Source of the DNA: Mycolicibacterium nivoides
GTDB taxonomy: Bacteria; Actinomycetota; Actinomycetes; Mycobacteriales; Mycobacteriaceae
Direction: 5' to 3'
Assembly: GCF_003855255.1 (NCBI RefSeq)
Contig: NZ_CP034072.1
Span: 6,676,753-6,740,752 of the forward strand
DNA length: 64,000 bases
Shown here: piece by piece, positions 1-8,431 of the stretch
Layout of the letters: every line of letters starts with the position of its first letter
Position numbering within the stretch: position 1 is the stretch's first letter
Program-made: the position numbers and the translations under genes
The notes under the pieces: generated by a model
What the model was told of the DNA's origin: nothing
Databases searched by the model: none
What the model saw: only the letters and a program-made list of their open reading frames with translations

Positions 1-18
1 AACGTCGTCGCGGAGTAA
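1..18 (+). CDS. rplI: 50S ribosomal protein L9, C-terminal end (partial)
   Basis: Only the last five codons (NVVAE) and a TAA stop are in the window. Mycobacterial L9 ends in a similar Val-Val-Ala stretch, and rplI lies upstream of dnaB in mycobacteria, in the rpsF-ssb-rpsR-rplI cluster. A strong hairpin follows the stop, as expected at the end of a highly expressed ribosomal operon. The call rests on context and five residues. Confidence 0.6.
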   Translation, partial: NVVAE

Positions 19-51
19 TCCCGTAGCGGAGTAATTCCGCCAGCACTCGAT

Positions 52-93
52 CGCCCGGGTGGGAGCCTGCAGAGGTTTCCACCCGGGCGTTTG
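52..93 (+). terminator. Rho-independent-type hairpin after rplI
   Basis: The arms CGCCCGGGTGG (52-62) and CCACCCGGGCG (79-89) are perfectly complementary over 11 bp, with a 16-nt loop and then a short T run. It lies 34 nt after the rplI stop. Mycobacterial terminators often lack a long U tract, so this is a good candidate for the operon terminator. Confidence 0.7.
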
Positions 94-518
94 CTGTGGC
101 TCTGGCGAACGCGTTGCGGAAAACTCTGGACAGCGAAGCTAACTCGGTGTTAACCCGCCAGGTCCCTGGGCGCAACACAACACGCCCGGGATGGCAACCC
201 GGGACGACACGCCGAAGAACTTCCCATACACAATCACTGACAACCTCTATGGCACTCTGACCTGGGAAAACTATAGATTGCTCGGGAATGATCCACAGGT
301 TCTCCCCAGAGGCTCAACACTGCGACCGAGACCTATCCACATGCCATCCACAGCTTGATTAACAGGGGTGGTTTCGGGAGGCGCCAGCAACGTCTAGCGT
401 GATGCGTCGCAGCGCCGTCACAAAGCTTTGTCGGAGCCCTGTTTTACAGTTGCAGTACCGATTCGAATAAACGTTCGAGCCCGTTGTGAGGCGGGTCTCG
501 GAAGGGGGTGGGGAGTCC
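94..518 (+). promoter_or_regulatory. Intergenic leader of dnaB, no gene seen
   Basis: About 425 bp contain no convincing gene. A small hairpin (CCCGGG at 185-190 and 198-203, 7-nt loop) lies at the left. A cluster of DnaA-box-like sites lies at 289-352. The dnaB promoter should be in this stretch, but I could not assign -35 and -10 boxes confidently. Confidence 0.5.
289..352 (+). promoter_or_regulatory. Cluster of three DnaA-box-like sites upstream of dnaB
   Basis: TGATCCACA (289-297) and CTATCCACA (333-341) each match TTATCCACA at 8 of 9 positions, and CCATCCACA (344-352) matches at 7 of 9. All three have the same orientation within 64 bp. DnaA recognises TT(G/A)TCCACA in mycobacteria. A role in controlling dnaB expression is inferred; there is no dnaA or dnaN nearby to suggest an origin. 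Confidence 0.4.
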
Positions 519-3155
519 GTGGCGGTGGTGGACGACCTGGGGCATCCGGATTCGGAGATGGATGGCCCTCCGCCTGGGGAGGACTTCGGCCGGCAGCCGC
601 CGCAGGACATGGCGGCCGAGCAGGCGGTCCTCGGCGGCATGCTGTTGAGCAAGGATGCGATCGCCGACGTACTGGAGCGGTTGCGCCCTGGAGACTTCTA
701 CCGTCCGGCGCACCAGAACGTGTACGACGCAATCCTGGATCTCTATGGCCGGGGTGAACCGGCCGACGCCGTCACCGTCGCCGCCGAACTCGATCGCCGC
801 AGCCTGTTGCGCCGGATCGGTGGTGCCCCCTATCTGCACACCCTGATCTCCACGGTGCCCACTGCGGCCAACGCCGGTTTCTATGCCGGCATCGTCGCCG
901 AGAAGGCCCTGCTGCGTCGGTTGGTGGAGGCAGGGACCCGGGTGGTCCAGTACGGCTACGCCGGGGCCGACGGGGCCGATGTCACCGACGTGGTGGACCG
1001 GGCGCAGGCCGAGATCTACGACGTCACCGAGCGCCGCGCCTCGGAGGACTTCGTCGCGCTCGAAGACCTGCTGCAGCCCACGATGGACGAGATCGACGCG
1101 ATCGCCTCACAGGGCGGTATCTCGCGCGGTGTGCCGACCGGGTTCACGGAGTTCGACGAGATCACCAACGGCCTGCACCCCGGGCAGATGATCATCATCG
1201 CGGCTCGTCCCGGTGTCGGGAAGGCGCTCGCGCTCGACACCCCACTGCCGACCCCTAGTGGCTGGACCACGATGGGTGACGTTGCGGTAGGTGACCACCT
1301 CATCGGCGCCGACGGTGAACCGACGCGGGTTGTGGCCGCCACCGAGGTCATGCTCGACCGCCCATGCTTCGAGGTCGAATTCTCCGATGGCACAGTGATT
1401 GTCGCCGATGCTCAGCATCAGTGGCTGACGGAGACACGGGCTTCGCGGCGGTCCGCACAGTCGGCGGCGACGGGCTACAATGGTTACAAGAATCAACGGA
1501 CGTTTGCCGCCATCCGCACCACTGCGGAGATCGCGGACTCGTTGCGTTGTGAGACCGCGGACCATCGGCTGAATCATTCGGTGGTCAACGCTGCGCCCGT
1601 CCGGGGGGAGGAGCGCGACCTGCTTGTCCCGCCGTACACGTTGGGTGCGTGGTTGGGCGACGGGACATCAGCATCAGCACAAATTACGACGGCGGATCCG
1701 GAGATCATCGTCCGTATCGAGGCCGAAGGATTCATCGCACGAAAGTCGGATTCCTCGCCCTACCGCTACCAACTCCTGCTGGCCGACGAGCCTGGGCCGA
1801 CGACACGATCCTGTGTGGTCTGCGGTACGGACTTCGTGCCGCAGACCAGCCAGGTCCGTACCTGCGGCCGCGCTTGTGGTGGACGTGCACGGTTCGTGTC
1901 AGAACCGGTGCCTGCTCCCCAGTGCCCGAGATGCGGTCAGCCATCGAGTGGGCTGCGGCTGTGCCAGACCTGCCGAAACGCCGTGGGGACGCTGCAGGCC
2001 CGCTTACGGACGATCGGCGTATTGGGCGCGAAACACATTCCCGCTGAGTACCTTCGAGCATCTGAAGCGCAGCGTCGCGCAGTCCTGGCAGGCCTATTGG
2101 ACACGGATGGAACAGTTACCGCCGGAGGGGCGGTGCAGTTCGCTGTGACCGACCGTCGGCTTGCCGAAGACTTCGCCGAGCTCGTGGTGAGCCTGGGCTA
2201 CCGATGCCAGACATCGACCAAGCGGGTCAAGGGTCGCAGCGAGTCCTCTTCGACGTCATTCACCATCACGTTCTCGACGTCCGATGAGGTCTTTGGCTTG
2301 CACCGGAAGACGTTGCTGCACAAGGAACGCCGACATGCCGTCAGCACGGCTCGGTCGAACTCGCGCTTCATCGTGGACGTACGCCGTGTCGACTCGGTCC
2401 CAGTGCGGTGCGTAGAGGTCGACAATGCGGCCCACATGTACCTCGCGAGTCGTTCGATGGTGCCGACGCACAACTCGACGCTCGGTCTCGATTTCATGCG
2501 GTCCTGCTCCATCAAGCACCGGATGGCCAGCGTCATCTTCTCGCTGGAAATGAGCAAGTCCGAGATCGTCATGCGACTGCTGTCGGCCGAGGCGAAGATC
2601 AAACTGGCCGATATGCGTTCGGGCCGGATGAGTGATGACGACTGGACGAAGCTGGCCCGCCGGATGAGCGAGATCAGTGAGGCCCCGCTCTACATCGACG
2701 ACTCACCGAACCTGACCATGATGGAGATCCGGGCCAAAGGCCGGCGGCTGGCCCAGAAGGCGGACCTGAAGCTCGTGGTCGTCGACTACATGCAGCTGAT
2801 GAGCTCGGGCAAGAAGTACGAGTCGCGCCAGCAGGAAGTCTCGGACTTCTCCCGAAGCCTGAAGCTGATGGCCAAAGAACTCGAAGTGCCGGTGATCGCG
2901 ATCAGCCAGCTGAACCGTGGTCCGGAGCAGCGCACCGATAAGCGTCCGCAGGTCTCGGACCTTCGCGAATCGGGCTCGCTGGAACAGGATGCCGACATGG
3001 TCCTGCTGCTGCACCGCCCCGACGCGATCGACCGTGAAGATCCGCGTGGTGGTGAAGCTGACATCATCCTGGGCAAGCACCGTAACGGCCCGACGGCGAA
3101 TATCACTGTGGCGCACCAGCTTCACTTCTCGCGGTTCACCAATATGGCGCGCTAG
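519..3155 (+). CDS. dnaB: Replicative DNA helicase DnaB with in-frame intein
   Basis: DnaB is the hexameric 5'-3' helicase of the replication fork. The 878-residue precursor begins at GTG 519, preceded by a G-rich ribosome-binding site (about 511-516). Its start MAVVDDL matches the usual mycobacterial N-terminus, so the in-frame GTG at 486 is less likely. The N-terminal domain (PQDMAAEQAVLGG) precedes a RecA-like ATPase domain. The Walker A loop is split: GVGK ends at 1223 and the next extein residue, Ser, is encoded at 2475. Walker B is LVVVDYMQLM and the C-terminal motif is QLNRGPEQR. Removing the 417-residue intein leaves 461 residues, the normal DnaB length. Activity must depend on protein splicing because the insertion breaks the P-loop. 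Confidence 0.97.
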   Translation: MAVVDDLGHPDSEMDGPPPGEDFGRQPPQDMAAEQAVLGGMLLSKDAIADVLERLRPGDFYRPAHQNVYDAILDLYGRGEPADAVTVAAELDRRSLLRRIGGAPYLHTLISTVPTAANAGFYAGIVAEKALLRRLVEAGTRVVQYGYAGADGADVTDVVDRAQAEIYDVTERRASEDFVALEDLLQPTMDEIDAIASQGGISRGVPTGFTEFDEITNGLHPGQMIIIAARPGVGKALALDTPLPTPSGWTTMGDVAVGDHLIGADGEPTRVVAATEVMLDRPCFEVEFSDGTVIVADAQHQWLTETRASRRSAQSAATGYNGYKNQRTFAAIRTTAEIADSLRCETADHRLNHSVVNAAPVRGEERDLLVPPYTLGAWLGDGTSASAQITTADPEIIVRIEAEGFIARKSDSSPYRYQLLLADEPGPTTRSCVVCGTDFVPQTSQVRTCGRACGGRARFVSEPVPAPQCPRCGQPSSGLRLCQTCRNAVGTLQARLRTIGVLGAKHIPAEYLRASEAQRRAVLAGLLDTDGTVTAGGAVQFAVTDRRLAEDFAELVVSLGYRCQTSTKRVKGRSESSSTSFTITFSTSDEVFGLHRKTLLHKERRHAVSTARSNSRFIVDVRRVDSVPVRCVEVDNAAHMYLASRSMVPTHNSTLGLDFMRSCSIKHRMASVIFSLEMSKSEIVMRLLSAEAKIKLADMRSGRMSDDDWTKLARRMSEISEAPLYIDDSPNLTMMEIRAKGRRLAQKADLKLVVVDYMQLMSSGKKYESRQQEVSDFSRSLKLMAKELEVPVIAISQLNRGPEQRTDKRPQVSDLRESGSLEQDADMVLLLHRPDAIDREDPRGGEADIILGKHRNGPTANITVAHQLHFSRFTNMAR
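1224..2474 (+). other. Class 3 (WCT) intein with LAGLIDADG endonuclease and Cys-rich insert
   Basis: The 417-residue intein starts with Ala (ALALDTPLPTP) rather than Cys or Ser and ends MVPTHN before a Ser. It carries the three residues that define class 3 inteins: Trp67 in AQHQW, Cys396 in PVRCVEVD and Thr415 in PTHN. In that class the block F Cys starts splicing. LAGLIDADG-type motifs are visible at LGAWLGDG and LAGLLDTDG, so a homing endonuclease domain is present. Between them (nt 1812-1973) are eight Cys in two CxxC-based tetrads, resembling a pair of zinc ribbons. Confidence 0.92.
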
Positions 3156-3236
3156 GCCCGTAAGAGTCACCGGACCTGAGCGCGTTTGAGCCGGCGCGAC
3201 CGCACGACGCGAATACGGGCGTTGCGATATGACGCG

Positions 3237-4616
3237 TCAACTATGGGCTTTCGTCCTCAAGCACGACGCGGATAAGGGCAGAGCCTTGCGGAGGTGGTAT
3301 GCGGCGACCCGGGCGAGTATGCGCGGTTCGAGGAGTCGCTGCGGTGGGTCGACCATGTTCACGATCCGGACGAGGCGCTCGGTGACGACGATGTCGTCAG
3401 CGGCTTCCAACATCTTGCGGAGGCTCCACTGGAACGCGCGCCGGCGGACCTTGTCCTTCACACCACGGTCGGAAGTGTGCCCGGGCGGCTGGTTGCTGGC
3501 CCATACCGGGGCGATCATCCGCGTCAGTGACTGGTAGAACCGTTGCGGGTCAACGCCTTTGCGCTCACGGAGATGGGTGCGCAGCGCCTGGGCGTGTCGT
3601 GCCGCCATGGTGATCCCTTGCCCGTGGATGGGGTCCAGGCAGCAGAGGGCGTCGCCGATGACGAGCAACCCGTCAGGGTTTCTGGCGCAGCGGTCATAGC
3701 GGTGCCAGGTGCCACCGGGGTAGCGGTAGACCTCGACGTCTGACAGCGGTACGGCCCGGCGGAGTGCCGGATGGATGTGCGATGGCGCGAACTTCACGGC
3801 GAGGGCGAGCATGTCGGCCAACGTTGTGGGTGGTGCCGAGCGCTCGTCTGCGTGCGTTGCGATGGTCAACGTCCAGGTGCCGTGTTCGCCGGCGGCCAGG
3901 CCACCGCGGCCGGCGCTGCCGGGCGGCACGACCAGGACAAGGCGTTCAGGGAAGGAGTCCTGATCGGGGATGGCTAGCTGTTGGCTGTAATACACGCCGC
4001 GCACCGTGAACGACTGCCGCGGTGCCCGGTCGTAGCCGAGCGTCTCCAATAGCCGGGGCGTGCGTGTTGCCCGCCCGGTGGCGTCGATGACCAGGTCGGC
4101 GTCGAGCGTCTTCATCGCACCGGTGCGGCGGTCGTTGATGGTGACACCGGTTATGCGGCCCGGCTTACCGGAGACGAGTTCGCCGATGTCGTGACCATCT
4201 TTGATGATGACGTTGGGCAGGGCAGCGACTCTATGGCGCAGGGCCCATTCCAGCAGAGGTCGTGTCACGAGGTAGGTGGCGAGTGCGGCTGGATCCGCGA
4301 CCGGGTCGGTGCGGTTGAAGGCGTACGGGCCGTTCTGGATGTGCATGCGTGCACCCAGACGGGCGTCGTCGAGAACGTGGCCGCCGGCGGCGACCACGTC
4401 GTCGATCAGGCCTGGGACCAGCTCCTCGATGGTGTGCCAGCCCCGGGACAGCAGGCTGTGCAGGTGTGGCCCCTGCGGTATGCCGCGGCGCTGGGAGGGG
4501 TTGTCCGGCAGGCGGTCTCGTTCGACGACGGTCACGACGCGGCTGGTGTCGGCGAGCGCGGCCGCAGCCAGCAGGCCGGCGATACCCGCGCCGAGGACAA
4601 CAGAGTGGTCAGTCAT
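3237..4616 (-). CDS. FAD-dependent oxidoreductase / monooxygenase-like protein
   Basis: This 459-residue protein starts at ATG 4616 with a good ribosome-binding site (AGGGGAGG, read on the minus strand); a longer frame upstream lacks support. It has an N-terminal Rossmann motif (VVLGAGIAGLLAAAAL) and a C-terminal flavin motif (GDALCCLDPIHGQG), as in PHBH- and geranylgeranyl-reductase-type flavoproteins. Substrate is unknown. It is divergent from an SDR gene at 4738 and shares an AT-rich repeat-bearing intergenic region with it, so the two oxidoreductases may be co-regulated. Confidence 0.8.
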   Translation of the reverse strand: MTDHSVVLGAGIAGLLAAAALADTSRVVTVVERDRLPDNPSQRRGIPQGPHLHSLLSRGWHTIEELVPGLIDDVVAAGGHVLDDARLGARMHIQNGPYAFNRTDPVADPAALATYLVTRPLLEWALRHRVAALPNVIIKDGHDIGELVSGKPGRITGVTINDRRTGAMKTLDADLVIDATGRATRTPRLLETLGYDRAPRQSFTVRGVYYSQQLAIPDQDSFPERLVLVVPPGSAGRGGLAAGEHGTWTLTIATHADERSAPPTTLADMLALAVKFAPSHIHPALRRAVPLSDVEVYRYPGGTWHRYDRCARNPDGLLVIGDALCCLDPIHGQGITMAARHAQALRTHLRERKGVDPQRFYQSLTRMIAPVWASNQPPGHTSDRGVKDKVRRRAFQWSLRKMLEAADDIVVTERLVRIVNMVDPPQRLLEPRILARVAAYHLRKALPLSASCLRTKAHS

Positions 4617-4671
4617 GTCGCGCACGCCTCCCCTGCGTGTCGAACTGAGCGATGTGGTCGACGCTAGCATG

Positions 4672-4699
4672 AAAATAAGAAAAATAAGGCTAAAATAAG
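4672..4699. repeat. Three direct copies of AAAATAAG in a divergent promoter region
   Basis: Exact copies lie at 4672-4679, 4681-4688 and 4692-4699, spaced 9 and 11 nt, in an otherwise very GC-rich genome. They sit between the FAD enzyme (start 4616) and the SDR (start 4738). Direct iterons near helical-turn spacing suit a cooperative regulator binding site, but no adjacent regulator gene is present. Confidence 0.55.
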
Positions 4700-4737
4700 A
4701 CAATTCTAAGGCTCGGGATCTGCATGAGGAGGGGTCA

Positions 4738-5517
4738 GTGAACCGACGGGGTGCAGGAGTGGACGCGGGCGATGAGGTCGCCAACCGGGTCGCGCTGATC
4801 ACGGGAGCCTCCCGTGGAATCGGTGCCGAGGTGGCCCGACTACTGGGTGCGGCAGGCCTCCATGTCCTGGTCAACTATCGCGAGAAGGCCGCGCGGGCGA
4901 ACACTGTGGTCGACGCCATTCGCATGGCTGGGGGACACGCGTCGGCGGCCGGTGCCGATGTCTGCGACGAAGCGGCCGTCAAGGCGCTGCTGGCAGATGT
5001 CGGTGAGCGATTCGGCACGCTCGATGTGTTGGTACTCAACGCCTCTGGTGGTCTCGAGCGCGGAGCTGACCCGGGATACGCCATGCGCCTCAACCGCGAT
5101 GCACAACTGCGTCTGGCCACGCTGGCCCTGCCGCTGATGCCGGCGGGGGCGCGGATTGTCTTCGTCACCAGTCATCAAGCGCACTTCTACCCGGCCAAAC
5201 CGGTGCCCGATGGCTACGAACCCATCGCGCAAAGTAAACGTGCCGGCGAGGATGCGCTGCTCGCAGTGAAGCCTGCTCTCGCCGACCGCGGAATCGCGCT
5301 CAAGGTCGTATCCGGCGACATGATCGACGGGACCATCATCGTTCGACTGCTGCAGCGGCGTGACCCCGCCGCCGTCGACGCCCGCCGCAACCAGGCGGTA
5401 CTGCCGACCGTCGATGAGTTCGCCGCCGCCATCGCCCAAGCGGCGTTGGATTCCGACCATCGCGACACGACCTACGTCGGCGGTGCGGACTATCTGATCG
5501 CAGTGGCGCATGAGTAG
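4738..5517 (+). CDS. Short-chain dehydrogenase/reductase, atypical active site
   Basis: The 259-residue protein starts at GTG 4738 behind a strong GGAGGGG site. The cofactor motif TGASRGIG and an NASGG motif (in place of NNAG) mark it as an SDR, probably NADP(H)-linked. The usual Ser-x12-Tyr-x3-Lys catalytic spacing is not met: the Lys in IAQSK is preceded at the Tyr position by Ile, and the nearest Tyr is seven residues before the Lys. It may use a shifted Tyr or have altered activity. It is divergent from the FAD enzyme. Confidence 0.85.
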   Translation: MNRRGAGVDAGDEVANRVALITGASRGIGAEVARLLGAAGLHVLVNYREKAARANTVVDAIRMAGGHASAAGADVCDEAAVKALLADVGERFGTLDVLVLNASGGLERGADPGYAMRLNRDAQLRLATLALPLMPAGARIVFVTSHQAHFYPAKPVPDGYEPIAQSKRAGEDALLAVKPALADRGIALKVVSGDMIDGTIIVRLLQRRDPAAVDARRNQAVLPTVDEFAAAIAQAALDSDHRDTTYVGGADYLIAVAHE

Positions 5518-5593
5518 ACATCGCCCGTGCCAGTTCGTAGCCTGTCCGGGACATACGTAGCCGGACCACGAGCGGTCCCCGCAGCGAAGGACC

Positions 5594-6625
5594 GTGACGA
5601 TCCGAATGACCCGGGTACGCCATTCACTTCGGCGAGCGGCGTACGGTTCGGCAGCCGCGGTGCTGGTGTTGGGGATGTCGATGGGCGACGTGAAGGCGGA
5701 CCCCGCGGCTGACGCACTGTCCAAGCTCAACGAGTTGTCGCGGCAGGCGGTGGAGAGTCGCGATGCCGTCACAACGGCCCAGCGCGACGCCGATGCCAGA
5801 CTGGCTGCCCAGACAGCGGCCGAAGACCGCCACCGCGCCGATCTCACGGCCCTGGATGTCGCGAACGCCCAGCTGCAGCCCCATCAGGCCGCTGCCAACC
5901 GGGTGGCGGCAATGACGTACATGAGTGGTGGCACCGGACAAATGGCGGCGGTGCTGACCGCGGGCTCCCCGCAACAGCTGATAGGTCACCTGTCCCTGCG
6001 GCGGGTGGTGGCCACAGAGGCGACCGAGCAGATGAAGGCCTTTCAAGCAGGACGTGAGCGCGCGGCCGCCGCCGTCCGGGCCTCAGAGGTATCGGCCGCC
6101 GAGGCCCGCGCCGCAGCCGAGCAGTCGGCCGCGGTGCGCTCAGACCTGCAGGCGAAATGGAGTGAACTGCAGCGTCAGATCGCCGCCGCGGAGGCGCAGT
6201 ATGCCGCGTTGACTCCAGGTCAGCGGGCGGTGATCGACAACGCGGCCGCGGCGCCGCCCGTCGATCTCCCGGAGTCGTTGCCCGTCGGCGTCGCGTCCGA
6301 GGCCGGGTTGCAGGCCAACACCATCGTGGCCGCCCGGGCCGTCAGCGCGAGGTTTCCCCAGATCGCCGACATCGATGGGGTGCGGCCGGATTCGAAGCCC
6401 TGGCATCCCAGCGGTCTGGCGATCGACATCATGATCCCCAACCCCAGCAGCCCCGAGGGCATCGCGCTCGGAGACGAGGTTCTCGCGTTCGCGATGAGCA
6501 ACGCCGCCCGGTTCGGGCTACAGGATGTGATCTGGCGTGGCACCTACTACACGCCTTCGGGCCCGCAAGCATCTGGTTACGGCCACTACGACCACGTGCA
6601 CATCACCACGACACCTCGCCACTGA
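5594..6625 (+). CDS. Secreted coiled-coil protein with LAS-type metallopeptidase-like C-terminus
   Basis: The 343-residue protein has an N-terminal signal sequence (cleavage probably after VKA, residue 35). An Ala/Gln/Arg-rich coiled coil runs to about residue 215, as in Rip-type mycobacterial cell-wall proteins. In the C-terminal 100 residues, HPSGLAID (H-x6-D) and YDHVH resemble the zinc ligands of M15/LAS peptidases that cut peptidoglycan peptides. The start could be GTG 5594 or ATG 5606; neither has a well-placed ribosome-binding site. It most likely acts in envelope remodelling, but hydrolase activity is inferred from the motifs only. Confidence 0.75.
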   Translation: MTIRMTRVRHSLRRAAYGSAAAVLVLGMSMGDVKADPAADALSKLNELSRQAVESRDAVTTAQRDADARLAAQTAAEDRHRADLTALDVANAQLQPHQAAANRVAAMTYMSGGTGQMAAVLTAGSPQQLIGHLSLRRVVATEATEQMKAFQAGRERAAAAVRASEVSAAEARAAAEQSAAVRSDLQAKWSELQRQIAAAEAQYAALTPGQRAVIDNAAAAPPVDLPESLPVGVASEAGLQANTIVAARAVSARFPQIADIDGVRPDSKPWHPSGLAIDIMIPNPSSPEGIALGDEVLAFAMSNAARFGLQDVIWRGTYYTPSGPQASGYGHYDHVHITTTPRH

Positions 6626-6657
6626 CCCGCGGCTCGGCAATCTCCCCGCAAAGGGGT

Positions 6658-7575
6658 CTAGATGTGCCCGCCGGGGAACATCGTCTTGACGGCCTGAGTC
6701 ACGGTGTTGCGTGCGGAGGCGGCGTCGCCGGGTTCCAGGGAGCTGATCGCCATGACGTAGCGGCGTTCGGGTCCGATCGCGCCGGTGGACACGTGCAACT
6801 GGTTGGAGCCGTTCCAGCAGCAGAACCAGCCCTGCTTGACCGCGACCGGCTCGGCATAGAGCCCGTCGGGGATGCCGAAGCGCTGCGGGTAACCGTCGGT
6901 TCCCGTCGGCGTGGATTGCGCGAGGTTGCTCATGATCACGTCGGCCTGCTCGGGGGGCAGCCCGCCGCTGCCGTCCAACAGCATGTCGTAATAGCGGACC
7001 AGGTCGCTTGCGGTGCTCTGCGTGACGTCCCAGTGTCCGTTGTAGGGCGCCGTGGTGCCCTTCAATCCGTACCGCGCCACGATGCGCGAGATGACGGCGT
7101 TTCCTCCGCTGCGGTCCCAGAAGGTCTGGGCCGCGCCGTCATCGGAGGAGCGCAGCATGATGTCGAGCGACTTGCGGTCGGCGGGAGACAGTTTCGTCTC
7201 GCCCTTCGATTCCTGCAGCAGCAGGTCGTCGGCGATGAACAGCTTCACCACAGAGGCGATCGGGAACGGTTGGTTGGCGCCGTTGGAGATGATCTGGCCG
7301 GTGTCGCGGTCCAGCACGACAACCTCGATGTCGGCCCCGGACGTGGCCGCGTCCGCGGTGGCCCGACGGATGCGGACGTCGAGGTCGTCCAACTCGGCCG
7401 GCGGAGTCTGAGGAAACACGGCACGCGTGGCCAGCGGCGCGACACCTGTTGCCCGGGCGGTGTTCGCAGGGTTTGACGGCATGCTCGTGACCTGTGCCTG
7501 ACAACCATTGACGAGCATCGCGGCGCCGAGGACCGCCATGCTCGTCATCGCCCGCTTGGACAGTCGCCGCCGCAT
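6658..7575 (-). CDS. Serine beta-lactamase / penicillin-binding-like lipoprotein
   Basis: This 305-residue protein has a lipoprotein-type signal ending LVNGC (Cys25), so it is probably anchored on the outer face of the cytoplasmic membrane. The beta-lactamase fold motifs are SVVK (SxxK, Ser108-Lys111), SSDD at the SxN position and VKQG at the KTG position. The degenerate second and third motifs suggest a cell-wall esterase or peptidase rather than an efficient beta-lactamase. It resembles the LppW group of mycobacterial lipoproteins. It converges with the peptidase-like gene ending at 6625, with 32 bp between them. Confidence 0.78.
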   Translation of the reverse strand: MRRRLSKRAMTSMAVLGAAMLVNGCQAQVTSMPSNPANTARATGVAPLATRAVFPQTPPAELDDLDVRIRRATADAATSGADIEVVVLDRDTGQIISNGANQPFPIASVVKLFIADDLLLQESKGETKLSPADRKSLDIMLRSSDDGAAQTFWDRSGGNAVISRIVARYGLKGTTAPYNGHWDVTQSTASDLVRYYDMLLDGSGGLPPEQADVIMSNLAQSTPTGTDGYPQRFGIPDGLYAEPVAVKQGWFCCWNGSNQLHVSTGAIGPERRYVMAISSLEPGDAASARNTVTQAVKTMFPGGHI

Positions 7576-7640
7576 ACGTCTCCCGAAGATTCTGAGCCAG
7601 GTGAGCCGGGATGGACGCTGCGCCCACCGGTTATCCCAGC

Positions 7641-8351
7641 TTAACCGGGCATTGCACGGCCAGCGACACGGCCCGGATCAGCCGGTGTCGCGCGGCCGAC
7701 TGCGAGTGGACGGACGATCGCCGGCATGCGGCGCCACGCGTCGTCTCGAGCCGCGACTTGGAAACCGCAGGCGCGCATGAACTCAACGGTGGCGCGGTTG
7801 CACCGGCAGCCGCAGGCGAAGCGGCGCCACGGCTCGTGCAACGTGTCTTGGCATGCCGCCAGTAGGCGGGAACTCGCCCGCACGTGTTCGATGAACAGCA
7901 ACTGCCCCTCCGGGCGGAGTACGCGGGCAATCTCGCGCAGCGCTCGTTCGGGCTCGTCGACCGTGCACAGGGCGAGCGTCGAGACGACGGTGTCTACGGA
8001 CGCGTCGGCGAGTGGCAGATGCTCAGCCGGCGCATCGACGATTCGCGCGGCGCAGTCATGCCGCGCGACACGACGCGAGAGTCTCCTGCGCATCCCGGGC
8101 TCCGGCTCGGTGAGCACCACCTCGGTCACTGCCTCCGGATAGTGCGGAATGTTCAACCCGGTCCCGGCGCCGATCTCGACGACGTTCCCGTAGGCGTGGC
8201 TCAGCAGAGTGCTACGCCGGCGGCGCATGCCGGCGATCTCACCCAGCCAGAGGAGCGAGTCGTACGCGAGGGCGAAGGTCCGCAGCCACGCGGCAGATGA
8301 CGGACTCGGCTGGGATTGGGTTCCCGGTTGCGGGGCGGCGATCTCGGTCAT
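7641..8351 (-). CDS. Class I SAM-dependent methyltransferase
   Basis: A 236-residue protein from ATG 8351 (an in-frame start at 8387 is also possible). The SAM-binding motif VVEIGAGTGLN and the post-motif LPLADASVDTVVSTLALC are typical of the UbiE/Methyltransf_11 family. The C-terminus has a CGCRC cluster and the EH...W pattern seen in phospholipid- and quinone-type methyltransferases. The substrate is unknown. The downstream lipoprotein gene lies 65 bp away on the same strand. Confidence 0.82.
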   Translation of the reverse strand: MTEIAAPQPGTQSQPSPSSAAWLRTFALAYDSLLWLGEIAGMRRRRSTLLSHAYGNVVEIGAGTGLNIPHYPEAVTEVVLTEPEPGMRRRLSRRVARHDCAARIVDAPAEHLPLADASVDTVVSTLALCTVDEPERALREIARVLRPEGQLLFIEHVRASSRLLAACQDTLHEPWRRFACGCRCNRATVEFMRACGFQVAARDDAWRRMPAIVRPLAVGRATPADPGRVAGRAMPG

Positions 8352-8431
8352 GTCCCAAACGTAGGAACGGCCGCATGGTTCGCGCATCGCCCGATCCGGC
8401 CATCTTCTGCCGATGGCCCGTTGCGGCTATC

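Noticed and set aside
289..352. Chromosomal origin of replication
   Set aside because: Only three near-consensus boxes are present, with no dnaA or dnaN nearby; an origin would have more boxes and that gene context.
1224..2474. Insertion element disrupting dnaB
   Set aside because: The frame stays open through the insert and the junction residues and splice motifs are those of an intein.
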